From assembly GCA_964036045.1 (NCBI GenBank), contig OZ038389.1:62758359-62822358 (forward strand): a stretch of DNA of 64,000 nt, read 5' to 3'. The notes under the pieces are model-generated. The model was not told the origin of the DNA. It worked only from the letters and a program-made list of their open reading frames with translations, and made no database searches. Positions 32,835 through 44,700 of this stretch are shown in pieces (the stretch's first letter is position 1; the number at the start of each line of letters is the position of its first letter). A program made the position numbers and the translations under genes. The stretch is from Eutreptiella sp. 'Long Island Sound 2002' (taxonomy: Eukaryota > Euglenozoa > Euglenophyceae > Eutreptiales > Eutreptiaceae).

Positions 32835-33411
32835 TGTTAGGGTCAGCAAGCCTCGCAGGAGATGAGTGCCAGTGATGAGTGCCCACCCTGCCTTCGAAGG
32901 CTGGTGCTGGCGTTAGTGAGTGTAGTGTAGTGGTGTCTCCTGTCCCGCGTGCTTTTCCACGTGGGCAGGGGAGTGCGTTAGCTTTTCGCCTTTAGCAAAA
33001 ATGGGCGTTTTGTATGCCCTTAGCACACTTGGCCAACCCTCCCCTCTAGTAGGTAGGGCTTTTGCCGTCTTCCCCCAAGGCTAGGCGTCAGCACAGAGAT
33101 TGGGCGCCATAGGAGTGGTAATAGTACCTAATTAGGACCCTCGGTCCGACGGCAGCAAAGCCTGGTCTCCAGGAGCCACGCCGGGGAGAGAAGTGAGACA
33201 CACACAGACATACGTAGCACACTTGGGGGTCTGGTAAACCCTGTAAGGAAGGGTAGAAGCCCATGGGTCTGGACCAGTCAGGGTTCCTAACTGTGGGCAC
33301 GCTTGTCCCCAAGGAGGGCAGACACACCTTGCTTCATAACACCTTGCTTGTCATTCCCCCCTGGAGTAGTAAGCCACCGTTCTTGGTTGGCTCCCCAAGA
33401 TCATTACATCA
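32835..33411. other. Remnant of a family E 3' region (E0)
   Basis: Matches 59475-59729 plus 62507-62819 of the other family E copies (for example TGGTGTCTCCTGTCCCGCGT and CTTAGCACACTTGGCCA). Non-coding. It is cut on the left by B3 and on the right by the E1 LTR. Confidence 0.6.
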
Positions 33412-34122
33412 AGAAAGATGTGCTTGATTAGTGCCCTAGATATTTTGATGAAATCCTGCAGGTTTTGAAGTTGAAAACCCAAACCAAAGCAGCAAGTAGA
33501 GGAAGAACAGGATGTGGATCGAATCAATGAATAGTTTTGAAATCCAGTGTAACACAAAACGGCTGCAGATAGACCAAGCAGGCTTAAATACAAAGATTCA
33601 ATCACAAATGGATAAAACAAAAGATTTTATGTGAAAACTGGTCTGACTCTACCCTCCAGGTTAGCATCAAGCACTTCATGTGCACTCTTTTGGGTGAAAT
33701 GGAGCTGGTTAGGAATGTGGGGCATAGGAGCTAGGCCAGACACAGATTATGACTTGGCCAAGCAACTGAATTCAGAAACAGTTAAAAGGTAGAACCACCA
33801 TAAGTGGTAGAAACAATTGAGTATAGGGGTCTTGGGGTGGGAGACAACTAGGCTTAACCTCCAAGGCCTTACGCATGAAATGCCTATTCTTTTTTGGTAT
33901 AACCTCCATGAAGGAAGATACCTCCGCTCAGTTGAGTGGTAGGGGTGAGCTTCATGGGGGGCTAGGGTTATAACCCTAGTTACCTTGGCAAAGTGTACTT
34001 AAAGCTTCAAAAGAGTGATAAAAAAACCTTAAGTAAGCCTTGGCATCAACAATAGGGTTTTAAGGGGGGCTTGGCCTGGATCGAGCCCTCCAAGAAAGAC
34101 ATGGCAGTGACTTTTTCTTACT
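33412..34122 (-). repeat. 3' LTR of family E element E1
   Basis: About 711 bp, matching 59730-60438. On the minus strand it begins AGTAAGAAAAAGTCACTGCC, sharing its first bases with the family B LTR, and is preceded there by a polypurine tract (CAAGGGGG, 34123-34130). Left flank ATTACATCA continues at 62820 in E2, which marks the insertion point in E0. Confidence 0.7.
33917..33992 (+). other. tRNA-like module inside the E1 LTR
   Basis: Contains CTCAGTTGAGTGGTAGGGG (A-box-like) followed by GGGTTATAACCC at the T-arm position, bounded by complementary ends. It lies on the opposite strand to the element. The anticodon loop may hold CAT. Probably a decayed tRNA-derived Pol III unit. Confidence 0.35.
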
Positions 34123-34357
34123 CCCCCTTGGAGTACTAGTTGATCAAGCTAGTAGGACCAAGGAAAAAGGCTGAAATATTCCCAAAATTACACCTGAAAA
34201 TGCATTAAACCTACCAAAAACATTCCCATCAGATCAAAGAAGCCTATCACACTGTAGGTACCCTTGAAAAACAGTGTAATGTACCGTGAATGATGTCCCT
34301 TCCATGGGACATTCCTCAAAGGTTGCCAGCGTGCGACGAAAACGTTTGGTAAAAATT

Positions 34358-34432
34358 TGGGGGTAGTGCGGTTTGAACCCAGGACTCCCTCCCTAGAGCA
34401 CACATGCTTGCGCACTAGGGTACAGTCGAACG
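34358..34432 (-). other. tRNA-like sequence in E1
   Basis: The minus strand has CCTAGTGCGCAAGC and then CTGGGTTCAAACC before CGCACTACCCCC, as in a tRNA T-arm and acceptor strand. The copy in E2 (60674-60748) keeps a better match (GGTTCAAATCCCACTACCCC). Too divergent to call a functional tRNA. Confidence 0.35.
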
Positions 34433-35222
34433 CTCTAATGCGGACGGCTATCGCTGCATAAACAGCAATTCAGTACACGTCCTGACCAAGGGCCAGGGCG
34501 GAGCAATACTCCCAATGGAGGACACAAATCTCCAGGAGCTGAAAAAAATGGAAAATGGAACCAACAGGGAGTGAATCCTGTGGTTTAGCGAAAGGTGTAG
34601 GGATTTAAGAAGTCAAATCGCTAAAAATTGACGAAACAACGCGAGAAATCGTCATTTTTACACTAAAACTTAAAGTCGCAGACAAGCGCAACAGAAGCGG
34701 ACTCCAGAAAAAGGGTTGCGTAAGCGTAAACGGCTCTAGAAAAAGAAGGTATGAGCCGTAAATTTTAAAGTTCTAAAAGAAATTTTTGCATAGTTGCGTC
34801 AAAACTTTTATAAACTGTAGGAAAAGTATCGAAAATGAACCCACACCACAGAGCAGGTGGACAACCCACCTCTCAGGTGTGCCAGTGTCATTAGACACGC
34901 ATGCATTGCGTTCGTGTTGGTTGCTTCGTTGAAACGTTAGGGTTGTCACCGCTGTGTTCGTTGGGGGTTAGGGCGCTCCTCTCCTTTGCTCTGCACAGGT
35001 CAAAACAGGAATGAAAGGTGTGCGAAGCAACTGGAGCGCGCAGCGCGCACGTAGGGTTAGAATATGCGCTGTGCTCGCGATGCATGTGCCTAATTTAGGC
35101 ATTTACACGCTATGTCGCTTTCCCTGTGCCACAATTCACCCTTGTTCTCTCTTCACAGGTAAGAAAAGAAAGTCCTTGCTGGTGTTAGTGTTGTCGTAGC
35201 ACTAAAATAGGGTTGCTTAAAA

Positions 35223-35230
35223 CGCTTAGG
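35223..35230. repeat. 8-bp target site duplication of the DNA transposon, left copy
   Basis: CGCTTAGG, repeated at 58724-58731. The uninterrupted family E sequence at 61537-61550 has a single CGCTTAGG at this place. Confidence 0.7.
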
Positions 35231-35266
35231 CTTGTCCTGCGCTGTGCAGTGCGCCACTCTCTCTCC

Positions 35267-35297
35267 CTTAGGCGGCTCAAGTTGCATGGTTAAAATG
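35267..35297 (+). repeat. Subterminal inverted repeat, left
   Basis: CTTAGGCGGCTCAAGTTGCA followed by TGGTTAAAATG. Pairs with 58633-58664 read on the other strand with few differences. It lies 37 bases from the left end of the unit. Confidence 0.7.
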
Positions 35298-35613
35298 CGC
35301 CCAAAACTGCCTCTCCGCGGCACCGCGAAAAAAAAGTTCTTTTGGGGGGACCTAAAACACAAGAACCAAAAATCCTGTGAAAAGCAATTAACTGGTCCAT
35401 TTTCATTTATTTTCAAGAAAACCGACTGCCCGGGAAAATGATTTATTTCTCCAAAAATGAAGTACTTTTTTGGGGAGACCACGACTTTTTGTTTCCTCTA
35501 CCACTTATGCTTTGCAATTTAAACACCCATGAGCTTTCAATCTTTTCGAAAACCAGTTTTTGAAAACCATGTTGCACGCAGCACCACAAGAAGCATTTTT
35601 TGGCACCCTTTCC

Positions 35614-35633
35614 TTGCGCGAGGCCTCGCGCAA
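35614..35633. repeat. Palindrome copy 1
   Basis: TTGCGCGAGGCCTCGCGCAA, a perfect 20-bp palindrome, 133 bases beyond the gene 1 stop codon and 384 bases from the left end of the unit. Confidence 0.9.
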
Positions 35634-35721
35634 ACACCAACACAACAGCAAAATAAAATGCATCACAGAGAAAAATGTGCCGCACGAGGTGACGGCAAAA
35701 AGGTCGTCGAAGAGGAATGCA

Positions 35722-35740
35722 TAGCGCGAGCCCTCGCGCA
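35722..35740. repeat. Palindrome copy 2
   Basis: TAGCGCGAGCCCTCGCGCA, with the two central bases not self-complementary. It starts 26 bases beyond the gene 1 stop codon. Confidence 0.85.
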
Positions 35741-35765
35741 TAATATATCACAACAAACGAAGAAA

Positions 35766-38700
35766 TTACTTTTTCTTCGGAACAGTTTGCATCTTAGAAC
35801 CCAGTGCCTTAGCAACGGACGTCTTACCCTTAGGCGGTGGCTTTGCGGGCTCGCTTCTTGGTTGGGACTGACGGGCTGGCTGCTTGAATGGAGCTCGGGC
35901 CCCGGTTTCCTTGGACCTCGGCTTCGCTGCCACTTTCTTCACTGCCTTGCCCTGGGAGACCTCCGGTTCCTCCTCCTCTTCTTCCTCGCTCTCCTCCTCT
36001 TCATCCCCATCGCTCTCGTCGGATTCTGCACCGGTAACCGACTCTGCTGCCTGAGGCTTAGAAGCAGTCTTCTCCTTCTTGGGGGCTGGTTCCCCACCAG
36101 TAGACTTCCGCTTTGCAGGGGCCAGACCTTTCTCAACAGTCTCTTCCTCCTTCAGCGACAACACCTCAGAACCCAACTTGTCATCGCGAACCCAAAGGCG
36201 AATACCACGGTTTGCCCAGTTGGCCTGCTGGTCCCAATCACCAGACGCGCCGAATACCGACCCTTGTGTCAAGACGTGGTTCAACTGAGTCTGCACTCTG
36301 TTGACCCAATCGGAGAGATTGTCGGTGGTGACACCAAGAAGGTACATGCGGGAATCCGGCTCAATGGACGCAATCTTGCACACCAGATGCGGCTGATGAT
36401 CAATGAACACAAACGCAGGCTTGAAGCCCTTATCCTGCTTCAGGTAATGGAGGTGAGTGTCGAAATACTAAAGAAGGTCCGTACCAGGACCGGCCCCTGC
36501 TGTGCCCCTTCCGCCCGTTACCCCTGCTGACTTGCTCCTGATCAGCGATTGCATTCCTCAAAGTCCAGGGTCCAAAATCCAAAAATATAGAAAATAATAT
36601 CCTCCTTCAACCCTGAACAGCAACCAGATCCCACAAATACAGCAATAACCCAATCCACAATCCAATCCACACTGCGGGCTTCCGTTCAGCGCACGGGCCG
36701 TCCCACGGTGGCGGGCATGTACAAGAATTGCACCAAAGAGGAAAGCCCTGAAATTGGCATATGAACACAAATAAAGCAAAGTCGGGGAAAGAGGTAAACA
36801 TACACAGACTCAGTCATAGACCCCTCATTCCCTGGACTCAAGACCTTCCCTTGACTCATCAACATGATGCCCTGAACCAGGTCAAATAGGATGGCTAAAT
36901 GCCGTGTGTCAAAAGTCACTACACAAACCCCAAAAATGTGTTCACTCCCAAGCCTATAAATCCTAGCCCAATGAGGGGGGTGGCGTGTCATGGCCCAGAA
37001 TGGCACTCAGGACCATGCCCTACCCTGACATATACTTGGTTGGACTTGGAGTCGGATGGGCTATGAGATATGCCCCATGAGTTTGAACTCATGACATGCC
37101 AAAAACTGCCAATTCACACCATATTGGCCATATATCAAATATATGCTCAAAATTGAAGTTACTACTTATCCGAAGGCTCGAAGTATGCATGGAGTCGAAG
37201 TCTAGTATTCATGGAGGATAGAGACCAAAGGTCAATGCCCATGTACATCCCCACTTTACCCTCAAAACCCCTTCGGATATGGGCGCCACGCACTGCCCAA
37301 GTCAGCCCATGATCTTGAGACCAATTCTTGTAATCCTTCGTGCGCCAAGCCAAATGGAGTACGCGATCCGGCATATGGTGGTGTTCAACTCCAAAGCATA
37401 TGCCAACATATGAACAACGTACCATGGTTCGACTCTCCATAGGCTTCTTGCTGTTTGCCGACTAGGTAAGTACACAAAACGCAAAAATGAGCAAAAATTG
37501 AGGTCAAAAACATGAAAATATGTCCGAATACAAAGTTGTCATGATAGTATATCTCTATGCTCACCCATGATATCCGCGCATGGGTCAATATACAAATGAT
37601 TAGAACCATTTGCGAACGATTCCCCCACTTGGATCCCCAATCAGGCGCATGGAGATACCTTCGCCACTCATATCTACATGCCCCATGAAAATGGGAGTGC
37701 ACTCATGGATCTCTTTGCCAAACATACCATGAGCAATACATACGCGGTAGACTTAGTCTAGCGCTTTGAATTCCACAATTGGGACATGGGCAAAGCCCTT
37801 GTCACGTGTGGCTCCCCATCTGTTTGGCCACACCAAGATATATAACACGGGTGTGAGCATATCGAAGCACATACCATGCATATAACACATACCCTCCAAA
37901 AGTGGCTCCCACCATGATATGCCATGCCCCTCCATGGACATATCTTCACGTTAAAAATACGTAGGAACCCAAGGAAAGTTTCTATGCAACCCCAACACTC
38001 ATGCGGTACACTCGAAAGTCGCAATAAAATATTCGGTTGCACGGTCGAAGAGTTATATATCACTTTCTACCCTCTTGACCATTATCCCTTGCTATACCGG
38101 GCATGTGTACACACCAAAGGCGTCTGATGCTTCCTAAATTAAGTTGAGACCAAGGCGGTTCCAACCCAATTCTCGAAATTGATATTCCCCGCCGTGAGCC
38201 GGAGATATGATTCTTCAAAGTGGCCTCACGAATCACTTTTGTTTCGATTATATCTCCAAGAAAGATTAAGGGGATAACAAAAGGAAGGTTGATTCGTGAT
38301 CGGGGAAAAATGTCGGACCACTCGAGATTCATCATATCAAGTGCGGCGATGTCGAGGTCGAAAATCCGATTCTGAAAGTCTCAAAAAATCGGATTAATTT
38401 TGCGAGTGTATAATATGAAAATTGCGGAAGCAACGAACCCTTTACTGATGAAATCTAACCCTTCATCGGGATTTCCGCCAAAATATCTGCAAATAACAGT
38501 TAACCAATCAGTTACCGCAAAATCGGGGGCCAACTGACAGTCGCCGATACACTGACAATCAGAACGAAAGGCTGAAAAATTACGTAACACATTATGATAA
38601 AAAAACCCTGTTGATTCCTGATATTCTGATATATAAATCTCCGCTGGCGGCGCCTCGGTACTGAATATGGCCGCTCATAGCTGTAATGGCCAAACCTATC

Positions 38701-41700
38701 ACACTATCACATCGGGTTAGGTCCGGTGGATGGGAGAGTATGATATCAGCCAATGGCGGCTTGCCGGCACATAGATGCACACCCCAAGTGACCCAAAGAT
38801 GGCCACGGGGGTCCGAACCGGCTTCACCCCCCTTCTCAGAGCGTTGTTAACGCTCCGAAGTGATTGAAGAGAGGATGGGAGGACCCCAATGGGCTTCAAA
38901 CCCCCCCCCATGTCCCAAGGACACATGGAGGCCCCACACACGTCCTAGGCGTCCCCCACGCCCCAAGGGAGGGGTGAGGACACTGATAATCGGTGCCCTA
39001 CGCCATATCCGGTCTCCTCTTGGTCTACAACATGGACCAAGGGGATCAAAGATAGAAAAACGTCGTCAGTCGACCTAAATAAGTATACCACAATGAAATA
39101 TGTATGTGGAGATCGAGTGAAGGCAGTATATGGCCAATCAAGGCCGAAAAATCCCCGGCTGAACGCCCTTCCCCGTCTCCCAAGCAGAGAAACAAACAAA
39201 AATGCCAAGGGGGATCCATTACGGTGCTACTGCAGCCACCAAATGGACCAACACGTCCTTGACATCCAAAGAAATGTTCTTTTTCTTCAGATAGTCCATC
39301 CAGACCGTGGTGTACCTCGGCACAAAGCTGCTCGGATGCTCCCACCAATCCCTGGATACGGCGAATCCCTTCCAACAGACTTTATGAAGCCTTCCCCCAG
39401 GCGTCCCCGGGTCCGGCTTGTCCGCCAGGATCTTCTCCGCGGTGAGGTCGTCGTCCTCACCCTCGTCGTCCGAGTCCACATCGCCGGCCGTGAACTCGAA
39501 GGTGACGGGACGTCCGCTGGGGTCTGGTGCTCGGGGACGAAGCTGGGTATGGTCGCGGTCCAGGATCTTGTTATCCCCCAAACGAACCGCATACACATCC
39601 TGCCCGACCTTCCGCACGATTACCCCCGGCACATACCAAGATGCCTGCCGATGCCTGGACAGGACATCCTTGTGGTGCCGCTCCACCGACACGGTGTCTT
39701 GGAGAGCATACTTCTGGACCTTTCCCTGCTTGAAGTACCTGGCCCTCTTGTCATGCTCGTCCTGAAGTGCCTTGCACACCTTGGCCGCCGTGTCGTCCGC
39801 CTCAGCCATCATAGCGTTCGCATCCCGGGCCACTTTGCCATGGTTCAACCACGGGAGAGTGCGTGACACTCGATCCCGTAGGAAGAGGATGCGATGGGGC
39901 GACAGTCCAGTGGGCCCCGGAAGGTTGTGATACGCTTGGAGTACTCTCCACAGCGAATTATACCAATTCCGGCCCGGTTCGTCGATGTGCAGCTGGCGGA
40001 ACTTCTCGAACATCTGCCGCCCGGCCACCTCAGCTCGGCCATTCGACCGGCTGTGGTACGCCACGGTCTTGGCGTGCCGAATCCCCATGTGCTTGCATAT
40101 CGTCTTGAACCACGTTCCCACAAATTGACTGCCCCGATCGCTGCAGATGACAGCTGGGACATCAAAAATCGTCAGCCAATGCCTGATCATGGCATTAGCG
40201 ACGGTCTTGGCCTGCAGCCCCACTCCATGCTTGTCCTTCTTGTCCTACTTCTTGGACTTCTTGCCAGGAACCGCCACGATATATCCGCTGTGCCTATCCA
40301 CCGCCAGGATGACACAGTCATAGGTCTCTCCTTCCACAGTGACGTCAGGCATGGCGAATACATCCATGGCAACGGACCGCATAAGGGCCTCCGGTATAGC
40401 CGTATACACCGGGTTGCCAGCCGTGGAGTGATTGGGCCTCTTCGTGGCCCGACACACGGCGCAGTCGCTGCAGTACTTGTCCAGGAGGGCGTAGTACCCC
40501 GGTGGGAACTTGAAGCGCCACTCCAGGTCCTGCTGCATCTTGTCCCGACCAGGATGCATGAGCTGGGCGTTATGCCAGTGGTCAATGAGCTCCTCCATTC
40601 GGTTTTCAGGGACCAATAGCTTGTCCTTGAGGAACAATTTGTCTCCATCCTCGGTCAAGCCCTCGGGCCATTCGTCGTCCGACGGGGCGCTCACGGCATT
40701 CCAGTACTTGCTCCAGTGCTCCGATGCCGCATAGTCATCCGACCAGTCCTCTGTGAGCACCGACCTGACTAGCTCTACAGGGGCCACCATCCATTGCTCG
40801 AGGGTTTCCTCTCGAATAGCTTGGACGCGGGCGCCCCGGAACTTGGCCAGGTCCGTACGTTTTGCCATCACCACAAAGCACTTGACCCCCTCTTGCTCCA
40901 TGGCCTTCTCCATCTCGATGATGCGCTTGGCCTCCTCGGTCTCCTCGGCGTCCCCATGGCTGGATATGTCCATCCAAGCCTTGCCCGCGGGGTAGGCCCA
41001 TGGACTGAGGCAATCTGCCACAGTGTTGTCCTTCCCCGGGACATACACGACGCTGAGGTCGAACTTGGCGAACGTCTCGTGCCACCGGGCCCTCCTTGCC
41101 GCCGGTCCCGAGGGGGTGTCGACGTGCGCCTTGTGCCAGCTCTGCAAGGACTGATGGTCCGTACAAACCACCACCGGTTGCAATCCGATGTGGCCAGACC
41201 ACTTCCTGAGCGCACAAACAATGGCGTACGTCTCCTTCTCCCTCGCGGTCCAGGTTCAACGTTGGCCCTCGGCCAGGATCCGGCTCCAAAACGCCACGGG
41301 TACGTGCGACCTGTCGTCCCGGACCTGCTCGAGGACTGCACCTACAGCATAGTCCGAGGCATCCGTTCGTAGCACGAATCCCTTGTCTGGGTCAACCAGG
41401 AACAGCCCCAGCTGCCCCAGGAGTCGCTCCTTCAGGCGGCTGAACGCATCTTCGGCCTCAGGGGTCCAGGCAAGCTTCTTCTTGCTCCCCTTCCGGCCAT
41501 CGAACTTCCCCACCTGCAGCATCTTGTGCAGCGGCCCCGAGAGTTCTGCATACATCCGGACGTAGCCCGAATAGTAATTGCAGAACCCCATGAAGGACCG
41601 GAGTTCCCTGATGGTCTGGGGTCTCTCCCAGTGGTTCAGGGACGCCAGTTTCCCAGGCATGGGACGGCGTTGCCCGTGGCCAACCACGTGACCCGCGAAC

Positions 41701-44700
41701 TCCACTTCCTTCACGAAGAGTGAGGCTTTGGTGGGCTTGCACACCATGTTGTGCTTGTCCAGCTCGCTGAGCATCCGGCGCAGATCCTTCTCATGCGCTT
41801 CAATGAGCTCGTCCTCAGTCATGTTCTCCGTGCCGGACCCGATGATGATGTCATCCACAAAGGGGTCGGCACAGTCCCGGACAGGACCGAGTAGGTCCTC
41901 CATCATGCGCTGGAAAGCGGCGTTGCCATTCTTGGCGCCCAAAGGCACCACTTTTCACTGCATGGGCCCCAGCGGCGTCGACATCGCTGTGCAGGGCCTG
42001 GAGTCCGGGTGTAGCGGCATCTGGTGATCGCCGTGTTTCAGGTCTAACACCGTGAAAATCCGCTTCTTCTGTTGTTTTTGGAGGATGTAGTCGATCAGGG
42101 GAAGCGAGTACGAGTCGTGCTCGGTCTGCTCGTTCAAACCTCTGTAATCCACCAGCAACCTCCACTCGCCCTTCTCCTTCTTGGGCACGATGAAGGCTGG
42201 GCTGGCCCACTCACTGTCGGAGGGTCCGATCCATCCCCGCTCAATGAACTCGGCCAACAGCTTCTTCATGGCCTCGGCCCGATCGCCCTGGAGTTGGTAC
42301 TCCTGATGACGATAGGTCTTGGGCTTCGGCTTCAGCTTGATCCTCGCTGTGCCAAACCTCCCACGATCTGGAGGGTTCTTGTTGGCGACGCCACTGAATA
42401 GCCGCGGATAGGCATTGATCAGCCTCTCCTTCAGCTCGGCGACCTTCGGGTTCTCCTGGGCCCCTTCAGCCGCTTGCTTCGGTATCGATACAACCGACCG
42501 CACTGCGGTATAGGCCTCTTCCGGGTCCGAATTGGACTTCTCCCCGTCCGATATGCCGTCTTCATCGTCGTGGGGTGCACTTCCCACCGATAGTCTTCGG
42601 AAATTTGCGGCGTCGGGCTGGTTACTGTCGCTATCGGCCCCCATTCTTGGAAAATCCCATGTCGGCGGGTCCGACCCAACCGGACCGTCGTATTGGTCCG
42701 CGATGTGATCCATGATTCTCGCCACGAACTCATCCTTCTCGTACTTGCCGGTGACCAACATCTTGTCATCCCACCAATGCGGAGATGTGACCATGGCCCG
42801 CCTCTTCTTGGCTGCCACACGGTCGTGCATCCCCATCCGCATGTAGTTGACGACGTTGTCGATTTCGGCGTGGGACAGGACGTCAATGCCATCAATTGGC
42901 TGATCCGTCCCCTCCCTGGGCTCAAACATGACCTTCATGGGCACCGCCTCCACCCTACGGATGAACGCTTCATCACCCGTGGGCTGGGCTTGTGCCCCAT
43001 CCACCAGGTAAGCCCTGGTGCCCCACGCTTGACCCGGGGAGGGCATTGATACACCCTTGGCGTGGATGAACAACTCCTCTTCTGGCCCGAATGACATCTC
43101 GTTCAGGGTGATGGAGTACAGCATCGACTTGAGACCCTCCAGCGGACATGGGGTGGATCCTATGCCGGTTATGACCAGGATCCCCTTCGCCCTATCCGCG
43201 ACGATCTTCTCCACCGTACGTCTGGTATTGTCCAGGGAGCCATGCCAATACATGGGCCCCCTCTCCTTCAAACCCCAATGCCTGTGCCAGGCTGAGTCTC
43301 CTCGATGCCAATGCCTCCTACACTTCCGCAAAAGTGGGGCATCCCGGGAAGCGAAGACGTCCGTCTCGGGCGCTTCGGCTCCCAGCGTCTGGATCATCCT
43401 GTCATACACCTGCGGCGCCATTCCATACTCCGTGAGCTGAACTCCACGGTCTCCTCTGGACTTGGCACCCACAGCTTGCACCGCTTGGATGATCGGATCC
43501 TCTTCCTCAGCATACCATTGGGATGATCCGCATGCATAGTCCGTGGACAGCCATGTGAGGCATTCATCATTCTCCCGGACCAGCGTTGCACGATGGGGAA
43601 GGGCTCCAATGGCGTTTGCCACCATGAAGTCATACCCCATGATCATATCCCATTCTGTAATGTCGGCCACATAGAAGTTCCCGGATAGAGTGCTTCTCTT
43701 CGCCAGATCAGGGCGGTTCAAGCGCTCATGTTCCCAGAATTCCATACTGATGGTGGCCTCATGGGTTCTGCCACCCATAATCTCTCTGTTGGCGACCTTC
43801 AGGCGGACCGGTCTCCGGCTGGGCTGCAGGGATTCCTCCTTGAACAACCCTCTCCGGACCAGGCTCACCTGGGCACCCGTATCCACCAACACATCCACCA
43901 CCTTCTCCTCTCGTCCGCACCGTACTCGCACTTTCAAGTGCAACTGCCGCTCGTCGCCATGAGGTGTATGGACGACTCTCACGGCATGCAACTCTAGCAC
44001 GTCCGGGTGCATCAGAACTTCAAGGGTATGGTCACGGATGGTGTAGATCTTGGGCTGGTCCTGCCCGTCCACGGGGCTCTCCTTGGTCGCTCCTTCCTTC
44101 TTGCCATGTCCCGTACCCACATGTACCTCCCTTGGCAGGGCGCTCCAGGGGTTGGGAGTGGCGAAACTCAGTGGTTTTGGCTCTTCCAGAGCCTTCTTTG
44201 GCACTCGATGTGCCTTTGCTTTCTCTGAGATTCCACCGATTTTCGGAGGAGAGACCTCCGAGGTCCCACTCCCATGGGGGCTCCTCTAGACTTGACTTCC
44301 CGCAGCCCCTTCCGGCTGCGATCCGCCATGACTTTGTCCACCACGTTGCTGGGCTTTGAGTTCCTCCAACGTCCTCAACATGTCCTCAGCAACCTCCTCG
44401 ATCGACCTCACTCGTCGGTCTTGGCCAGGTCCACCACCATAGCCTCTTCCTCCGCCTTTCCCTTGGCCTTTGCCTTGGCCTTTTCCCCCGTCTCCGCCCT
44501 TCGCCTTCCAATCGGCAATCTGCTGCACCTTGGGCTTCTTCTCGGGGTGGGCGGCGAAGTAGGCCTTCTTGTCCGCCTCATACACCTTGTACTGACGGTG
44601 GTCATGTGCATGGTTGTTTCCCTTGCCATAACAGACCCAGCACCCGTCGTGCTGAGACCTGTACTCCCGGAACGAGAGCGGTGGGTTCCCGATCCTCCTT

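Larger units (their letters stand above)
34123..35230 (-). other. Non-coding 3' region of E1 (left part)
   Basis: Matches 60439-61545 of E2 throughout. It includes a tRNA-like module (34358-34432). No coding sense. The region is broken at 35230 by the DNA transposon and resumes at 58732. Confidence 0.6.

Noticed and set aside
32835-35230. LTRs of one large element bounding the whole 33412-60438 region
   Set aside because: The two family E LTRs differ in divergence and flanks; each is followed by its own polypurine tract, so both are 3' LTRs of separate elements.
35529-36530. Plus-strand frame of 333 codons
   Set aside because: Antisense to the acidic and basic C-terminus of gene 1 and running into the D LTR; the minus strand continues a spliced gene.
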